Assembly (NCBI GenBank): GCA_033064195.1
Contig: JARBJD010000005.1
Location: 62,001 to 126,000 of the forward strand
DNA from: Blattamonas nauphoetae
Taxonomy: Eukaryota > Preaxostyla > Oxymonadida
Direction of reading: 5' to 3'
DNA: 64,000 nucleotides
In this document: positions 23,528 through 33,396 of the stretch, piece after piece
How the letters are laid out: each line of letters opens with the position of its first letter
How positions within the stretch are numbered: position 1 is the first letter of the stretch
Notes under the pieces: model-generated
What the model saw: the letters and a program-made list of their open reading frames with translations, nothing else
Told to the model about the DNA's origin: nothing
Databases searched by the model: none
Translations under genes and position numbers: made by a program

Positions 23528-26308
23528 TCACATTCTCGTTCTTTTCGATACTTTCCTCGCTGGCAGCTGAATGTCTTCTCCAACTTCCTTTTCGTCCATT
23601 TCATTCAAAAAATCTTCTTGACCATCATTCAATAATACCTTGGTGTCATCGACACGTTGAATGTACATTTCAAGGGTGTCGTCTTGTCCCAAAGCCAGAT
23701 CTTGCCTCATCACAAAACATCTTCTGAAGTCTTGACTGGTCGATGTCCACCTCAAAAATGGAACTGGCTGATATTTCACGACATGTCGTTCCAATGTCGA
23801 ATGTTCATTGAATAAGAGGTCAGCGATCGACACCACTCCAGTGTTGTACGGAAGATTCACTGCAGACTTCTTTCTTCTGGACGTCCAATCGTGGTCGGAT
23901 CGTGGTGATTTTGGAAAAATAACGGTTTTCTTGATGAACGGTTCCACATGTTCTGGTCTGACAATCCAGAGGAAGAACACATCCAAATCCGCGTTTGACA
24001 TCAACACACTCTCTTTTTCTTTCTCCGATTCGGTTCGGTCTTCATAATCCGGTTTTGGCAGAGGCTTCGCATATTGAAGCTCAAGCAGTGTCTTCAGTCG
24101 CTCGATCAGCTGATAGTTCATCTCTTTCTTCCAATCATTCACAGTATTTTGGAATGCAAACAACTTGATCCTCCCGGCAACATGAAAGAAGATGAAAGAG
24201 TCAATTCCCTTCCAAGGATCTCCAGTGGCATCTGACTGAGGATCAAAGAGTATTTCGTAATAAAGGACATCGCTTTCGAAAGATTGAAGTTCATCCAATT
24301 GAGACGACAGCAAGGGGCATCGATAAATCACAGGGAAAGTGCAATCGAATGTTTGGAAGCGTTCTGGTGTGGCTGTGTGCACGGTGAATTTGGCATGAGA
24401 GCGAAACAATTCTTGATTCACGTCATATTCCAAGGTACGGTATCGGTTCGGGTGGAGTCTCGTCGCAAACGCCAGGAAGCGTGATGCAAATAAACTCACA
24501 GGACGATTTCGGTAGGTGGAGGCGAGCAGTGGGTCGAACACGTTTATCAGTTCCTTCTCGTCGAGTGTGATCTCGTGCGATCCAAACTTCTGGCTGATTT
24601 CTCCGAAGAATGTGTTCAAGTCAGCGCTGAGAGCACGTGGACACAATCCAAATACTTCAATCACATTCAAACAGACAAACACGTTGAAGTCGGACAAAGA
24701 CGTGCTCTCCGAAAAGCTTCCTTCAGCCGATGATTGTGCTTGGCATCTCCTGACTGTTGAGTCATCTGCTTCTTCCACGAGATAGCCATGTGCTCCGAGC
24801 AGCTTGATCACCACAGGAGGCAGACGGGCTATTGTGGAAGCGTGGACTCGGCGGATCCAATTCTCGTCATCGGTCATCTCAAGGCAGAACATCATCGTGT
24901 AGTATTCTAGTGTCGACCAGAACGGAGATTCGGTTTCGCACGTTTTCATGTGCTTGTGGATGTTCTTCATGTGTTGTTCGAATTGTGTAGGTGAGGCTGC
25001 ATACACCACAAACACCCTTCTCATCCTTTTGTTTTTGAACGGATCTTCGGAGTCCACAATCCGAATCACGGGGAAGCCTTTCGTGAAGTAAGTTTCTCCA
25101 AGCGATGAGATGTGGGAGCGAACTCTGATTGGGTTGGTGTGGTTCGAATGATCAACAAGAATCGTGATCACTGGCATGTCTGGGAGGATGTAGATGATCG
25201 CCTGATAAAAATGGAAGACAACAGAAAAACAAACCACTTTCTCCAACCGCTGCATCAGACAATAAATCAGATATATCAACATCTGCGACTTCCCTGTCCC
25301 TCGCTGCCCATTCACAAAAAATCCATCCAGAAATTCGCCTTCCGGAAGATGGATGTTGAGATCTTCTGCAAATGGCACGGAACACGCACGGAGTGAATAG
25401 ATCCATTCTGGCATGCTTATTATTGACCGTAGAAGTCTCTGGTCTGCATCGCCAAAGGCACCAACGAGGGTGTCATCGACTGGTTTCATTGGGGGATGGG
25501 CTGCATTGCGCTCTGTTATGGGGAGCCCTTGAGGGTCCATCTTAAAGTGTTTGATGACCACTTCTTGGAAGAGGTGCCAGCAATCTCTGATCCAGTGTTT
25601 TCGCCACTCTTTGCATCTCGAATCAAGTGTTGGCATCGAGATTATTCGGCCGTCTGCCTTCGTGTAAAACAGATCGTGCAAACTCCCCATGAGGTGTAAA
25701 CGGTCCCTCAGCAGTTTCACATTGACATCAGTGAGGGGCTGTGATGGTTTTATGAATTGTTTCGGAATCGCGACAACTTGGATTGGTTTGTGAGGGCCTT
25801 CTTCCTGAACAGGCCAGCATTCCCTCAAATCTTTTACTGTCACTGATGATGGATCGTATTGAAACCCAGAGAATCCAACCAGCTTGATCCATCCTAAATA
25901 GCGTGCAGTGTGTGATGGATCTTGATTGGCTTCGTTAAGGAGATCGGCTGCTAGGAATAGAGGCTCTGAACATGGGAATTGAATGGTAATGTCCACATGT
26001 GAATCTTTGAGATGATTGTTCAGTTTGCGGTACAAATCGAGAATGTTTGAAGATAAAGTCATCTCGATTTGTCCATCTGTGGGAGAGTCATCCGTTGAAG
26101 AGCTTTTATCAAAGTTATCAGGGACATGGAGATCTGCCACGAGCTGATAGGGGATCCTGAAAGTGTCTGGTCTCTTCATGTTGAAATCTAACCTGGAGAA
26201 ATTGAAGCGCCTATTTGGGACTTTGGTCATCGTCATTTGAAACAAACAATCTGACTGAGTGAGACAATGAACGCGCCACCCGGATGTATATTCCATTTCT
26301 TGATTCAT
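23528..26308 (-). CDS. P-loop ATPase, Crinkler/RHS-like
   Basis: About 925 residues. The open frame reaches 26356, but MNQEMEYTSGW near 26308 is a more likely start because the upstream part overlaps the divergent kinase. The middle holds a clear Walker A, FFVNGQRGTGKSQMLIYLIY, followed by ITILVDHSN and RIVDSEDPF as a possible Walker B region. An in-frame 33-bp stretch (25202-25234), GTTTGTTTTTC...TTTATCAG, splits LEKV from AIIYILPD and is probably a tiny spliced intron. The C-terminus is basic (SKRTRM). P-loop proteins with this DGFFVNGxxGTGKS signature occur among Crinkler-type proteins of many protists and the RHS proteins of trypanosomes. That relation is inferred from the motif and architecture; the N-terminal part is not recognised. 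Confidence 0.5.
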   Translation of the reverse strand: MNQEMEYTSGWRVHCLTQSDCLFQMTMTKVPNRRFNFSRLDFNMKRPDTFRIPYQLVADLHVPDNFDKSSSTDDSPTDGQIEMTLSSNILDLYRKLNNHLKDSHVDITIQFPCSEPLFLAADLLNEANQDPSHTARYLGWIKLVGFSGFQYDPSSVTVKDLRECWPVQEEGPHKPIQVVAIPKQFIKPSQPLTDVNVKLLRDRLHLMGSLHDLFYTKADGRIISMPTLDSRCKEWRKHWIRDCWHLFQEVVIKHFKMDPQGLPITERNAAHPPMKPVDDTLVGAFGDADQRLLRSIISMPEWIYSLRACSVPFAEDLNIHLPEGEFLDGFFVNGQRGTGKSQMLIYLIYCLMQRLEKVVCFSVVFHFYQAIIYILPDMPVITILVDHSNHTNPIRVRSHISSLGETYFTKGFPVIRIVDSEDPFKNKRMRRVFVVYAASPTQFEQHMKNIHKHMKTCETESPFWSTLEYYTMMFCLEMTDDENWIRRVHASTIARLPPVVIKLLGAHGYLVEEADDSTVRRCQAQSSAEGSFSESTSLSDFNVFVCLNVIEVFGLCPRALSADLNTFFGEISQKFGSHEITLDEKELINVFDPLLASTYRNRPVSLFASRFLAFATRLHPNRYRTLEYDVNQELFRSHAKFTVHTATPERFQTFDCTFPVIYRCPLLSSQLDELQSFESDVLYYEILFDPQSDATGDPWKGIDSFIFFHVAGRIKLFAFQNTVNDWKKEMNYQLIERLKTLLELQYAKPLPKPDYEDRTESEKEKESVLMSNADLDVFFLWIVRPEHVEPFIKKTVIFPKSPRSDHDWTSRRKKSAVNLPYNTGVVSIADLLFNEHSTLERHVVKYQPVPFLRWTSTSQDFRRCFVMRQDLALGQDDTLEMYIQRVDDTKVLLNDGQEDFLNEMDEKEVGEDIQLPARKVSKRTRM

Positions 26309-26330
26309 ATGACGTGATATCCTCATCCTT

Positions 26331-28349
26331 ATCACCCAGATGATTTTCTTCGCCACATCAGCGATGGAGGCTTTGGGACAGTGATTGAAGTGTCGGAAAA
26401 CTCAACAGGAGAGCATTTTGCAGTGAAAATGATGCGAAGCATGTCAGAGAAAGACAAGGAGCGAATTGGGCGTGAAGTTCATCGACTTCGTGTTTTTATT
26501 CATCCCGGAATTGTGAGGCTGAAGGAATTGGTGCCGATGGAGAACATGGAGGCGATTGTGATGGAACTGGGAGGGCAATCACTTGCTCAACTGGTGAAAT
26601 CTCACTCGGAACGTGGAGTTCTGATTGATCGTCATGTCTGTCGATTTCTTCGCTATTTTTCTCTTATTGTTCCTATTTCTTTCTTTCCTGCATTTTTCTC
26701 ATAGTTATTTTGTCATTCAATCATTTTTCATGATGATTCGATTTGGTTGTTCAGATTGTTTATCAAGTGATGGTCGATATTTCATCGGCACTTTGCTTCA
26801 TGCACAACCACGGAACGGAACCAACAGCACATGGAGACGTGAAATTGGAGAACATTCTTCTTTTTGGAGATGGTCACGCGAAATTGTGCATGTTCCATTC
26901 CTTCTGTCTCTCTCATCTCTTCCTCTTCGCTTTCTCCTTCTTTTTCACCCTCTTCTCCACTTTCTCCCTTCCACCTTCCATATTCTATCCTTATCATCCT
27001 TCTTTCTTTCTCTTGTCATGTCTGTTCTGCTTTGTGTTTCAGGTGATCTTGGAGGTGCAGAATCGGAAGATGTGAGCTCGACGCGTGGAGTGATGTCGAT
27101 GCAATACGTATCGCCGGAACGAATGGACGACGAAAACGGTCGAGCAAGAGCTTCTGCAGATGTGTGGGCGTTGGGGATTGTTCTTCACTGGCTCCTGTTT
27201 GGGAAAGGGTTGTTCTCGGGACAAACGATGATCAAATTAGCTCGTGAGATTGGGTCGTTCAAACCATCACAGATTGAGATGAGTTGTGGCGAAGAAGAGC
27301 GAGAATTGCTGATGCGAATGTTGGATCCTGTTTGTCCTCCTCTCTTCTATTCTCCAATTATTTCCTCGTTTCTCCTTCCATTGCTTCTTTTCTCTTTTAT
27401 TTCATTCGTTTTGTGTTTGTATGTCTCTTGGTTGTGTGTTTAGGATGAAGGATCTCGATTGACGAGCAAACAACTTGTGGAATCGTCGATTCTGCGATGT
27501 CTGATCAACTCAAAAGAGGAAGGATGGAAATTGTATGAGATGAAATCAAGAGAGATGGAAAAAGCTGAAAAAGAACGAAATGAGCTGCAGAATGAACTCA
27601 ACTTGGAGCGAGCCGCAAGACTGAAGGAAAAGGAAGAATCTGAGAATGCACTGAAGAGGAAGATGGAAGAAATGGCAACTTTGATGCATCATGAGCAGCC
27701 AAAAGTGAATGATGGCAAACATGAGGGAAGCGAGGGAACAGAACAGCAACTCGAAGGACAACTAGAAAGGACAGATGAGCGAGTTGTGTCGATCAGAACT
27801 GGAGCAGATGCGATCGAATGGTTCGAATCCGAACGGTGGTGGCTGATTGACTCTATCTTCACTTGCCACAAACCCTCATACACCACTCTTCTCACATTCT
27901 CGTTTGAGAAGGTGGTTGCCAGGTTCACATTCATCATACGACAAATCACAGACAACAATAGCCTTGGCATCATCGCAACTAAACAGACTGATGCAGTGAA
28001 GAGGGGTCTCGATTTCTCGGGCCTGTTCGGCGGAGCGGGATGGAACGTCCGTCAAAACCACACAAAAGCTGTCCAGAATTGGAAGACTGCTGCTTCTGGA
28101 TCTGTGTGTGCAGCTGGAAAAGCGGGCCAGCGAGTGGTGTTGGAGGCGGATGGTCGAGATGGAAGGAGGACACTTCGGCTGAGCCAGGATGGACAGACAC
28201 AACCAACCTTCTTCTCCCACATTCCTGTCCCCTTCCGCCTCGCAATTCTTCTCCGTGGACGAGACGATTCAGTTCAGATTGAATCACTTGAAGAGCTGAC
28301 GGAACCAACACTGACAGGAGGAACAAGAGAAATCAAAATGGAAGGATGA
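26331..28349 (+). CDS. NEK-like kinase with coiled coil and SPRY-like C-terminus
   Basis: Four exons: introns 26636-26754, 26888-27042 and 27330-27443. Kinase marks in order: glycine loop SDGGFGTVIEV, lysine in HFAVKMM, catalytic loop HGDVKLEN, DLG in place of DFG (KLCDLGGAE), SPERMDD, then VWALGIVLHWLL. The HGD and DLG variants show it is atypical and perhaps weakly active. A coiled coil (EMEKAEKERNELQ) leads to a C-terminal beta-rich domain from VVARFTFIIRQITDNNS to TLRLSQDGQTQPTFFSHIP that I read as SPRY/B30.2-like. Intron 2 only keeps the frame if its donor is GC (GCATGTTCC), a GC-AG intron. The first exon is not settled: an in-frame TGA lies near 26311, so a short 5' exon is needed. It is divergent from the P-loop gene and shares its start region. 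A near relative of the broken kinase at 2.0-4.6 kb. Confidence 0.65.
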
Positions 28350-28689
28350 TGCCACGAATTCCATCACCGCCTCGTTCTGTCGCTGCTCATTGCATGAAGA
28401 ATCGAAATAGAGCCAGAAAGACGAACTGTACACATCTTTTCTCTCATCGACTCTACATGCCAATTCGATCGCTAAAGGACATGGTCTGCACAATGACTGC
28501 TCAGTCCAATGACACGATTCACAAAATGAGCCCCTCATATCTGCATCACTGTTGGTATGACCATCATCTCGTCCTTTCAGATGTCTCGTTCTTTTCGTCT
28601 TCTCCCTTCCTTTCTTGACTTAAATTCGTTACTGACTTTTGTTTCCTCACTCTCCCAGAACTCTCATCCAACACGAACACTAATTCTGT

Positions 28690-29118
28690 CGCCACAAGAT
28701 GCTATGGACATTTCTGATCACCAATCGGAACTGTTTCAATGAGGAGTTATTCGACTCCTTCATGGCTCTATTGAACACGCTCATAAAGATCGCCTCATTT
28801 CATCATCAAATCTCGGAATTTGTTCTCGGATCTCCGATTGTGATGGCATTCTCAAGTTGTCTCTCGTTCACCGAAGTCTCTCGTCCTCTCTGGAATATTC
28901 TCCACACCATCGAAAGATCGCTGAATGAGTGGAAGAACCATGACACAGAATCGACCCCATTCGGGAAACAGATGATACAAGCTCTGTTTTTGGAAGGCTT
29001 CGAAGACTCACTCGAACAGAAGATAAAGAACGAAAAGAGCGGAAATCGTGAATCATATGTTGTTCAATATTGTCCCTCAATCTTGCAGCTGCTCGGAGCG
29101 AATGTGAAGAAGCTGTGA
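28690..29118 (+). pseudogene. 5'-truncated ARM-like protein copy
   Basis: About 140 residues matching the C-terminal third of the ARM-like protein at 31053-32144: both share a core around EFVLGSPIVMAFSSCL and end with a Q/WLG-Asn motif. The N-terminal two thirds are missing, so this is a truncated paralog. It is inverted relative to the full copy and the similarity continues into the 3' flank, which makes it one arm of an inverted duplication. Confidence 0.65.
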
Positions 29119-29139
29119 TTGACTGCATCTCAACAGACG

Positions 29140-29470
29140 CGTCGAAGCCGCATCTCGAATGACTCTAACTCATTTCTGCGGACTCTCCTCGGATGTTGGG
29201 AATGTGTTGATTGCTGACGCCGACGAACAGATTCTGGGATGGCCTCCAATCGTCCAGAAATGGTCTGCTCTTTTGGGTTCGTCGTTCACCACGTGGCTGT
29301 CTTTGATTGTCGCATCGTCAACCGTCCTATCTCCAAACAATTCCTGGTGTCCCTGAACAACACATTGTGACCAGATTATCTTTCCCAATCTCGACTTTTG
29401 CACCATCACTGCAACAAATCTCGTTTATCTCGTCTAAATGAGATGTGCCCCGCATTCCCGCCATTGCATT
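29140..29470. repeat. Left arm of an inverted duplication
   Basis: The reverse complement of 29140-29470 is closely similar to 30310-31020 once the 396-bp transposon at 30374-30769 is taken out (for example GTTGACGATGCGACAATCAA in both). Each arm lies directly 3' of an ARM-like sequence, so a gene end plus its flank was duplicated in inverse orientation. No gene is recognised in the arm. Confidence 0.75.
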
Positions 29471-30309
29471 GCCCTCCACAGTCTTTTTGAGGTGTGTTCT
29501 GATGTTTTGATCTTTTTCAGTTTGTGCCCTCAACACTGACAACCATCTCTTTTTCACTCTTCGTTCATTTCTCTGATCGCTCATCACCCTTCATTTCTCT
29601 CAAACTCCCACACTCGTGTTTAGGTGTTCCTCTCAGTGCATCTATCTGCACATCACAACAGTTGTCAGCCCTCCTCGAACCGAAGGAAACCTCGAAAGAG
29701 CCAAAATGTGGCCAGCCAAGTCGTCCATTTGCCTTTGCACGAGCAAGCGGCATGGATCGAACAAAACTTGTCCAAATCGCCTTCGAAAGGGCAACACTGT
29801 CATTCAGCCCACGATCGACCCAACGAGAAACCAGCCCGACATTGTTGTCTCTTTGAACGATTTGGATGATGGGACGAGCGAGATGGCTTCTGATGGCACC
29901 GCTTGATAGTTTAGAAAACAATTGTGAATCATAAAACAAGAAGCTTGATGAAAAATGCGTCTTTTCTTCGTGGATGGTTGATTTCAATCAGAATCAAGAA
30001 GAATAAGGGAGACTCAATGATTGGGACACATTTTAGAGAAGTTTTTAATGTTTGCAATTTCACGAAAGGACAGAAATGTTGCTGAGAATCGAAACTGTCC
30101 AAAGACAGGGATGAAAAAGCTAAACAGGCATGATGAAAAGCGCAGTGCACAGGATAAAAACAGAACATCAGTTTTCTACCAACGATGGAGGCGAGTGAGA
30201 TGTGGGGAGATGGGTGCAGTGACGGACACAACGAAAAGAGAAGAAGAGGCTGATGCTATGAAGTGATCAATTCAAAAATAGCAGAAAATACCTTAAAAAG
30301 ACCGTGATC
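29471..30309. other. Loop between inverted arms, unassigned
   Basis: Coding-like frames of 90-110 codons occur on the plus strand at 29524-29906 but overlap one another in different frames and match no family I know. From 29910 the sequence is A-rich and looks non-coding. Confidence 0.35.
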
Positions 30310-31020
30310 GGCTTTGAAATGGTTTGAATGTGGGGCACATCCCATTTTATAGAGATAAACGAGATGTGCTTTACTGAGGTTACATGGCTCAGGGAATTTG
30401 GAACTTTGTTTGAAACTTGTTGATACTCTGTTTATTATTGGATTGATTGATCTGCTCTTTCCACCATCACATCCTGTTACGAGACCGAGTCACGTCATCC
30501 ACAAACTACAGTTCAATATCGTTGTCAGCACGCTCTGCAAAATTCCATCTCATTGAAACGACCATTTCCGTCGGGTTGACAGTCGAACGCAGATTCAAAC
30601 GCGAGATCAACATCTGATGACCAGTCCTCCTCACGGACGATTCTCAACATCTCGACGACTATTATGGTCTAGTGGTGACATGACACGAATCGAAGCTGGA
30701 AGAAAGGTTCGCAATTTTTCTTGTCATCTTGCAGGAAAGTTCCAAATTCCATGAATTGTGTAACCTCAGTAGAGACGGTCCGAATAACGAGATTGGGAAA
30801 GAAAATCTGGTCATAATGTGTTGTTCAGGGACACCAGGAATTGTTTGGAGATAGGACGGTTGACGATGCGACAATCAAAGACAGCCACGGTGAGAACGAC
30901 GAACCCAGATGAGCAAACTATTCCTGGACGATTGGAGGCGATTCCAGAATCTGTCCATCGACACTAGCAATCAAAGCATTCCCAAAATCCGACGAGACTC
31001 CGCAGAAATGAGCGTGGAGT
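30310..31020. repeat. Right arm of the inverted duplication
   Basis: Counterpart of 29140-29470 in opposite orientation, with a 396-bp element inserted at a TA inside it (30374-30769). The shared sequence includes the GAGATAAACGAGAT tract and the stretch before the 3' end of the ARM-like gene at 31053. Confidence 0.75.
30374..30769. mobile_element. 396-bp TA-flanked MITE, copy A
   Basis: Ends CTGAGGTTACATGGCTCAGG at 30374 and an imperfect reverse complement at 30769, similar over about 33 bp; TA on both sides (30372-30373, 30770-30771). The TA site suggests Tc1/mariner mobilisation. A second copy of the same length but opposite orientation lies at 43758-44153. No transposase is encoded. It interrupts the right arm of the inverted duplication, so it came after that duplication. 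Confidence 0.85.
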
Positions 31021-31052
31021 CATTCGAGAGTGACGACATCGTCTTCACTGTC

Positions 31053-32144
31053 TTAGTCATCATCGTTTTCAGTGAATTCCACATTCGATCCCAGCCATTG
31101 AGAGATGAAGCAACAAGCTTTAATGATATTGGGACAATAATCATCGTTCTTTTCGTACATCATCATCTGTTCGAGTGTGTCTTCGAAGCCTTCCGAAATC
31201 AGAGCTTGCATCATTCGCTTTGCAGATTGGACCACTTCTGGGCCGTGGTTCCTCCATTCTTTCAGCGAATTGTTGATGTTGCCGAGATGAATAAAGAGAA
31301 TAACAGCTTCTTCGGCGAACGGGAGACAACTTGAAAAGGCCATCACAATCGGAGATGCGAGAACAAACTCCAATGTTGGACGATGGAATGGGCCTACTTC
31401 AAGGAGTGTGCGCAAAAGGATCATGAATGAGTCGAGTAAGTTTCCCTTGAGGAGATTCCGATTTGAGATCAGAAAGGTCACAATTTGAGACGATGGGATC
31501 ACGACCTTCTGAAAGATCATTTCAAGATGGTTGGATTTGTCGACAGTTGCAGTGATGCCGAGGTCCCTGAGATTCGATTGAGAGGCGAGGTCGACGAAAA
31601 TATCGACGATTCTGATAAGATAGCGGTGTGTCTCCTCAAATCCGGTGATGGGCAGTGTATGAGGTTGAACAGCCGCTAAGGCATTTGTAATGATATCTAC
31701 TTCGGCAAGACGAGATAGAAATCGTGTTGGTAAATTCCATGTTGTCACATTGAGGAATAACAATGCTGCCTCAACAATTGTTGAGTGGGGAGATGATAAA
31801 AGAGTGACAATGCTCTCCACAAAGCCAGAATGCGATCCTGTTGAAGAGGGAACGAGGTCAGTAACGAGTTTCGCAGACAGAGAGAAATCGCCAAACTTCG
31901 GGGCGAGGCTCGTCAGAAATCGTGTAGCTCTGTCTTCAAGCGCATTGTTAGATCGGTGTTCAGCTTTCACAAGGGTGGCAAGCGAACAGTAAATACTCGA
32001 TTTGTCATCAAACGACAATTCCGTTTTTGGATCGAAAACCAGAAAAGGTTCCTGCATTGCGTCGACAGTTCTCGATGAATTTCGTGGTAGGGGCTGACAG
32101 ACATCATTTGATGTGTTCAGAGTGACAACTGTTCCTTCTTCCAT
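31053..32144 (-). CDS. ARM/HEAT-like protein of a lineage-specific family
   Basis: About 363 residues from ATG at 32144 (MEEGTVVTLNTSND). A longer open frame reaches 32237, but that extension lies in the terminal repeat of the adjacent DIRS element, so 32144 is chosen. The protein is helical with Leu-rich repeats spaced like ARM/HEAT units, and has conserved blocks shared with the copies at 28690, 48735, 49864 and 54919 (for example VESIVTLLSSP, LEFVLASPIVMAF). It ends in an acidic tail (ENDDD). No known domain beyond the repeat fold; molecular role unknown. The DIRS element begins 15 bp upstream of the start codon, so any native promoter has been displaced. Confidence 0.65.
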   Translation of the reverse strand: MEEGTVVTLNTSNDVCQPLPRNSSRTVDAMQEPFLVFDPKTELSFDDKSSIYCSLATLVKAEHRSNNALEDRATRFLTSLAPKFGDFSLSAKLVTDLVPSSTGSHSGFVESIVTLLSSPHSTIVEAALLFLNVTTWNLPTRFLSRLAEVDIITNALAAVQPHTLPITGFEETHRYLIRIVDIFVDLASQSNLRDLGITATVDKSNHLEMIFQKVVIPSSQIVTFLISNRNLLKGNLLDSFMILLRTLLEVGPFHRPTLEFVLASPIVMAFSSCLPFAEEAVILFIHLGNINNSLKEWRNHGPEVVQSAKRMMQALISEGFEDTLEQMMMYEKNDDYCPNIIKACCFISQWLGSNVEFTENDDD

Positions 32145-32332
32145 TGAAAACAAGTAGAGGATCACGATAATGGCATTGAAAGAAGAGATGAAGAAATATT
32201 GAGTATAATATCTGTGAATTGTTGTAATATCAAGCAATAATGACGCAATTATGAATGAAAACTGTTGTTTAATTGATAGAATCGATCAACCCCTTGTTAC
32301 TCCGTTGGGAGTTGAAAGAAGAGATGAAGTGA

Positions 32333-33367
32333 TTATGTTTGTCTTCTTCTGCCTTTCTTTTTGGTTCCTGTGGTGGGTGGTGAGACTAATATTTCTTCAT
32401 CTCTTCTTTCAATGCCATTATCGTGATCACTCTTCAGTGATCTCCGATTAATGGCCATCTCATTCCGAGATGAAGAAATATTGAGTGCGTTGGGAGATTG
32501 GATTTGTTTCACATAGTGTTTCCTCATGACTCCAGATGTTGTGCTGAGCCGCGCTGCCCTTGCTACGTCGTCTTCGCCCCATCCTCTGTCAATCCGTTTC
32601 GAAATTCCTGCATGTTTGAGCGTATACGGCTTATACTGGTCTGTATCAATACCAGCTCTCCTCATGATCACGCCGGCCATCCTTGCTAAGTCTCCCCCGC
32701 TTCTCTCTTCTCCGTCTGATGAGCAGAGAAGCTGGCAATTGGGAGCGGTGGTCTGCCTCCTGTCCAACTCGCCAAGCCAATTAGAGAGACGATTCCCTTC
32801 ACTGAGACCATCCTGTCTGAGAGTTACCTTTTCCGGTTCGTCCCCTGTTTTCAACTTGGTTAGAAATGAGACGGTTGTTTCGTCAGAGATGGTGATCGAT
32901 TCCCGTCTGATCCTCGCTGCCTCTGTAAATCTGATCGCATGATGCAGAACCAGAATGATAGTCATAGCAGTCTGAACCTCCTCGTCAGAGATGTCCTTCC
33001 TGTTCAACCACATTCTATCCAATTCGACCTCCATCTTCGCAGCATCCCACGTATCCGAATATCGTGCTTGCTGGGGGTAGACCTTCTTCATCCCCTTCAT
33101 TGCAGCGGAGACGATCATGGACGCTCCAACCTGCCCCTTTCCAAGTAGCTGTGATAACGTTGACAGCGCGCTGCGATCTACATGTGGTGGTCTTTTCTTC
33201 TTATTCTTTGTCGATGCAATTTGCTCTGACAGATAATTCACAACGGTGACTTCATTAGTGTCTCTCCAGTCTCGACCGGTCTTGTCAGAATCAATAATCC
33301 ATTTCCTGATCGCTCCCGCGTATTGACGTTCCGTCGCATCGCTGATTCCAGCAAGAATCCAGATCAT
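32333..33367 (-). CDS. DIRS 1 tyrosine recombinase
   Basis: About 345 residues; part of the DIRS element. It has an N-terminal SAM-like DNA-binding part and a C-terminal catalytic part with HAIRFTEAARIRRES and, near the end, YTLKHAGISKRI and a Tyr in RKHYVKQIQ, matching the R...H-x-x-R...Y layout of DIRS recombinases. It would insert the circular DNA copy without making target duplications. It lies 3' of the RT part on the same strand. Confidence 0.85.
   Translation of the reverse strand: MIWILAGISDATERQYAGAIRKWIIDSDKTGRDWRDTNEVTVVNYLSEQIASTKNKKKRPPHVDRSALSTLSQLLGKGQVGASMIVSAAMKGMKKVYPQQARYSDTWDAAKMEVELDRMWLNRKDISDEEVQTAMTIILVLHHAIRFTEAARIRRESITISDETTVSFLTKLKTGDEPEKVTLRQDGLSEGNRLSNWLGELDRRQTTAPNCQLLCSSDGEERSGGDLARMAGVIMRRAGIDTDQYKPYTLKHAGISKRIDRGWGEDDVARAARLSTTSGVMRKHYVKQIQSPNALNISSSRNEMAINRRSLKSDHDNGIERRDEEILVSPPTTGTKKKGRRRQT
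32398..32478. repeat. DIRS 1 internal complementary region
   Basis: This stretch is the reverse complement of the left tip followed by that of the right tip, meeting at GATC. It marks the circle junction used as a template in DIRS replication and fixes the element borders at 32160 and 36691. Confidence 0.85.
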
Positions 33368-33396
33368 TGTGTCTTTGCTGATTCCAATTTCCTCGG

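Noticed and set aside
31053-32237. Longer start for the ARM-like gene at 32237
   Set aside because: The first 31 residues would come from the DIRS terminal repeat; paralog alignment favours 32144.
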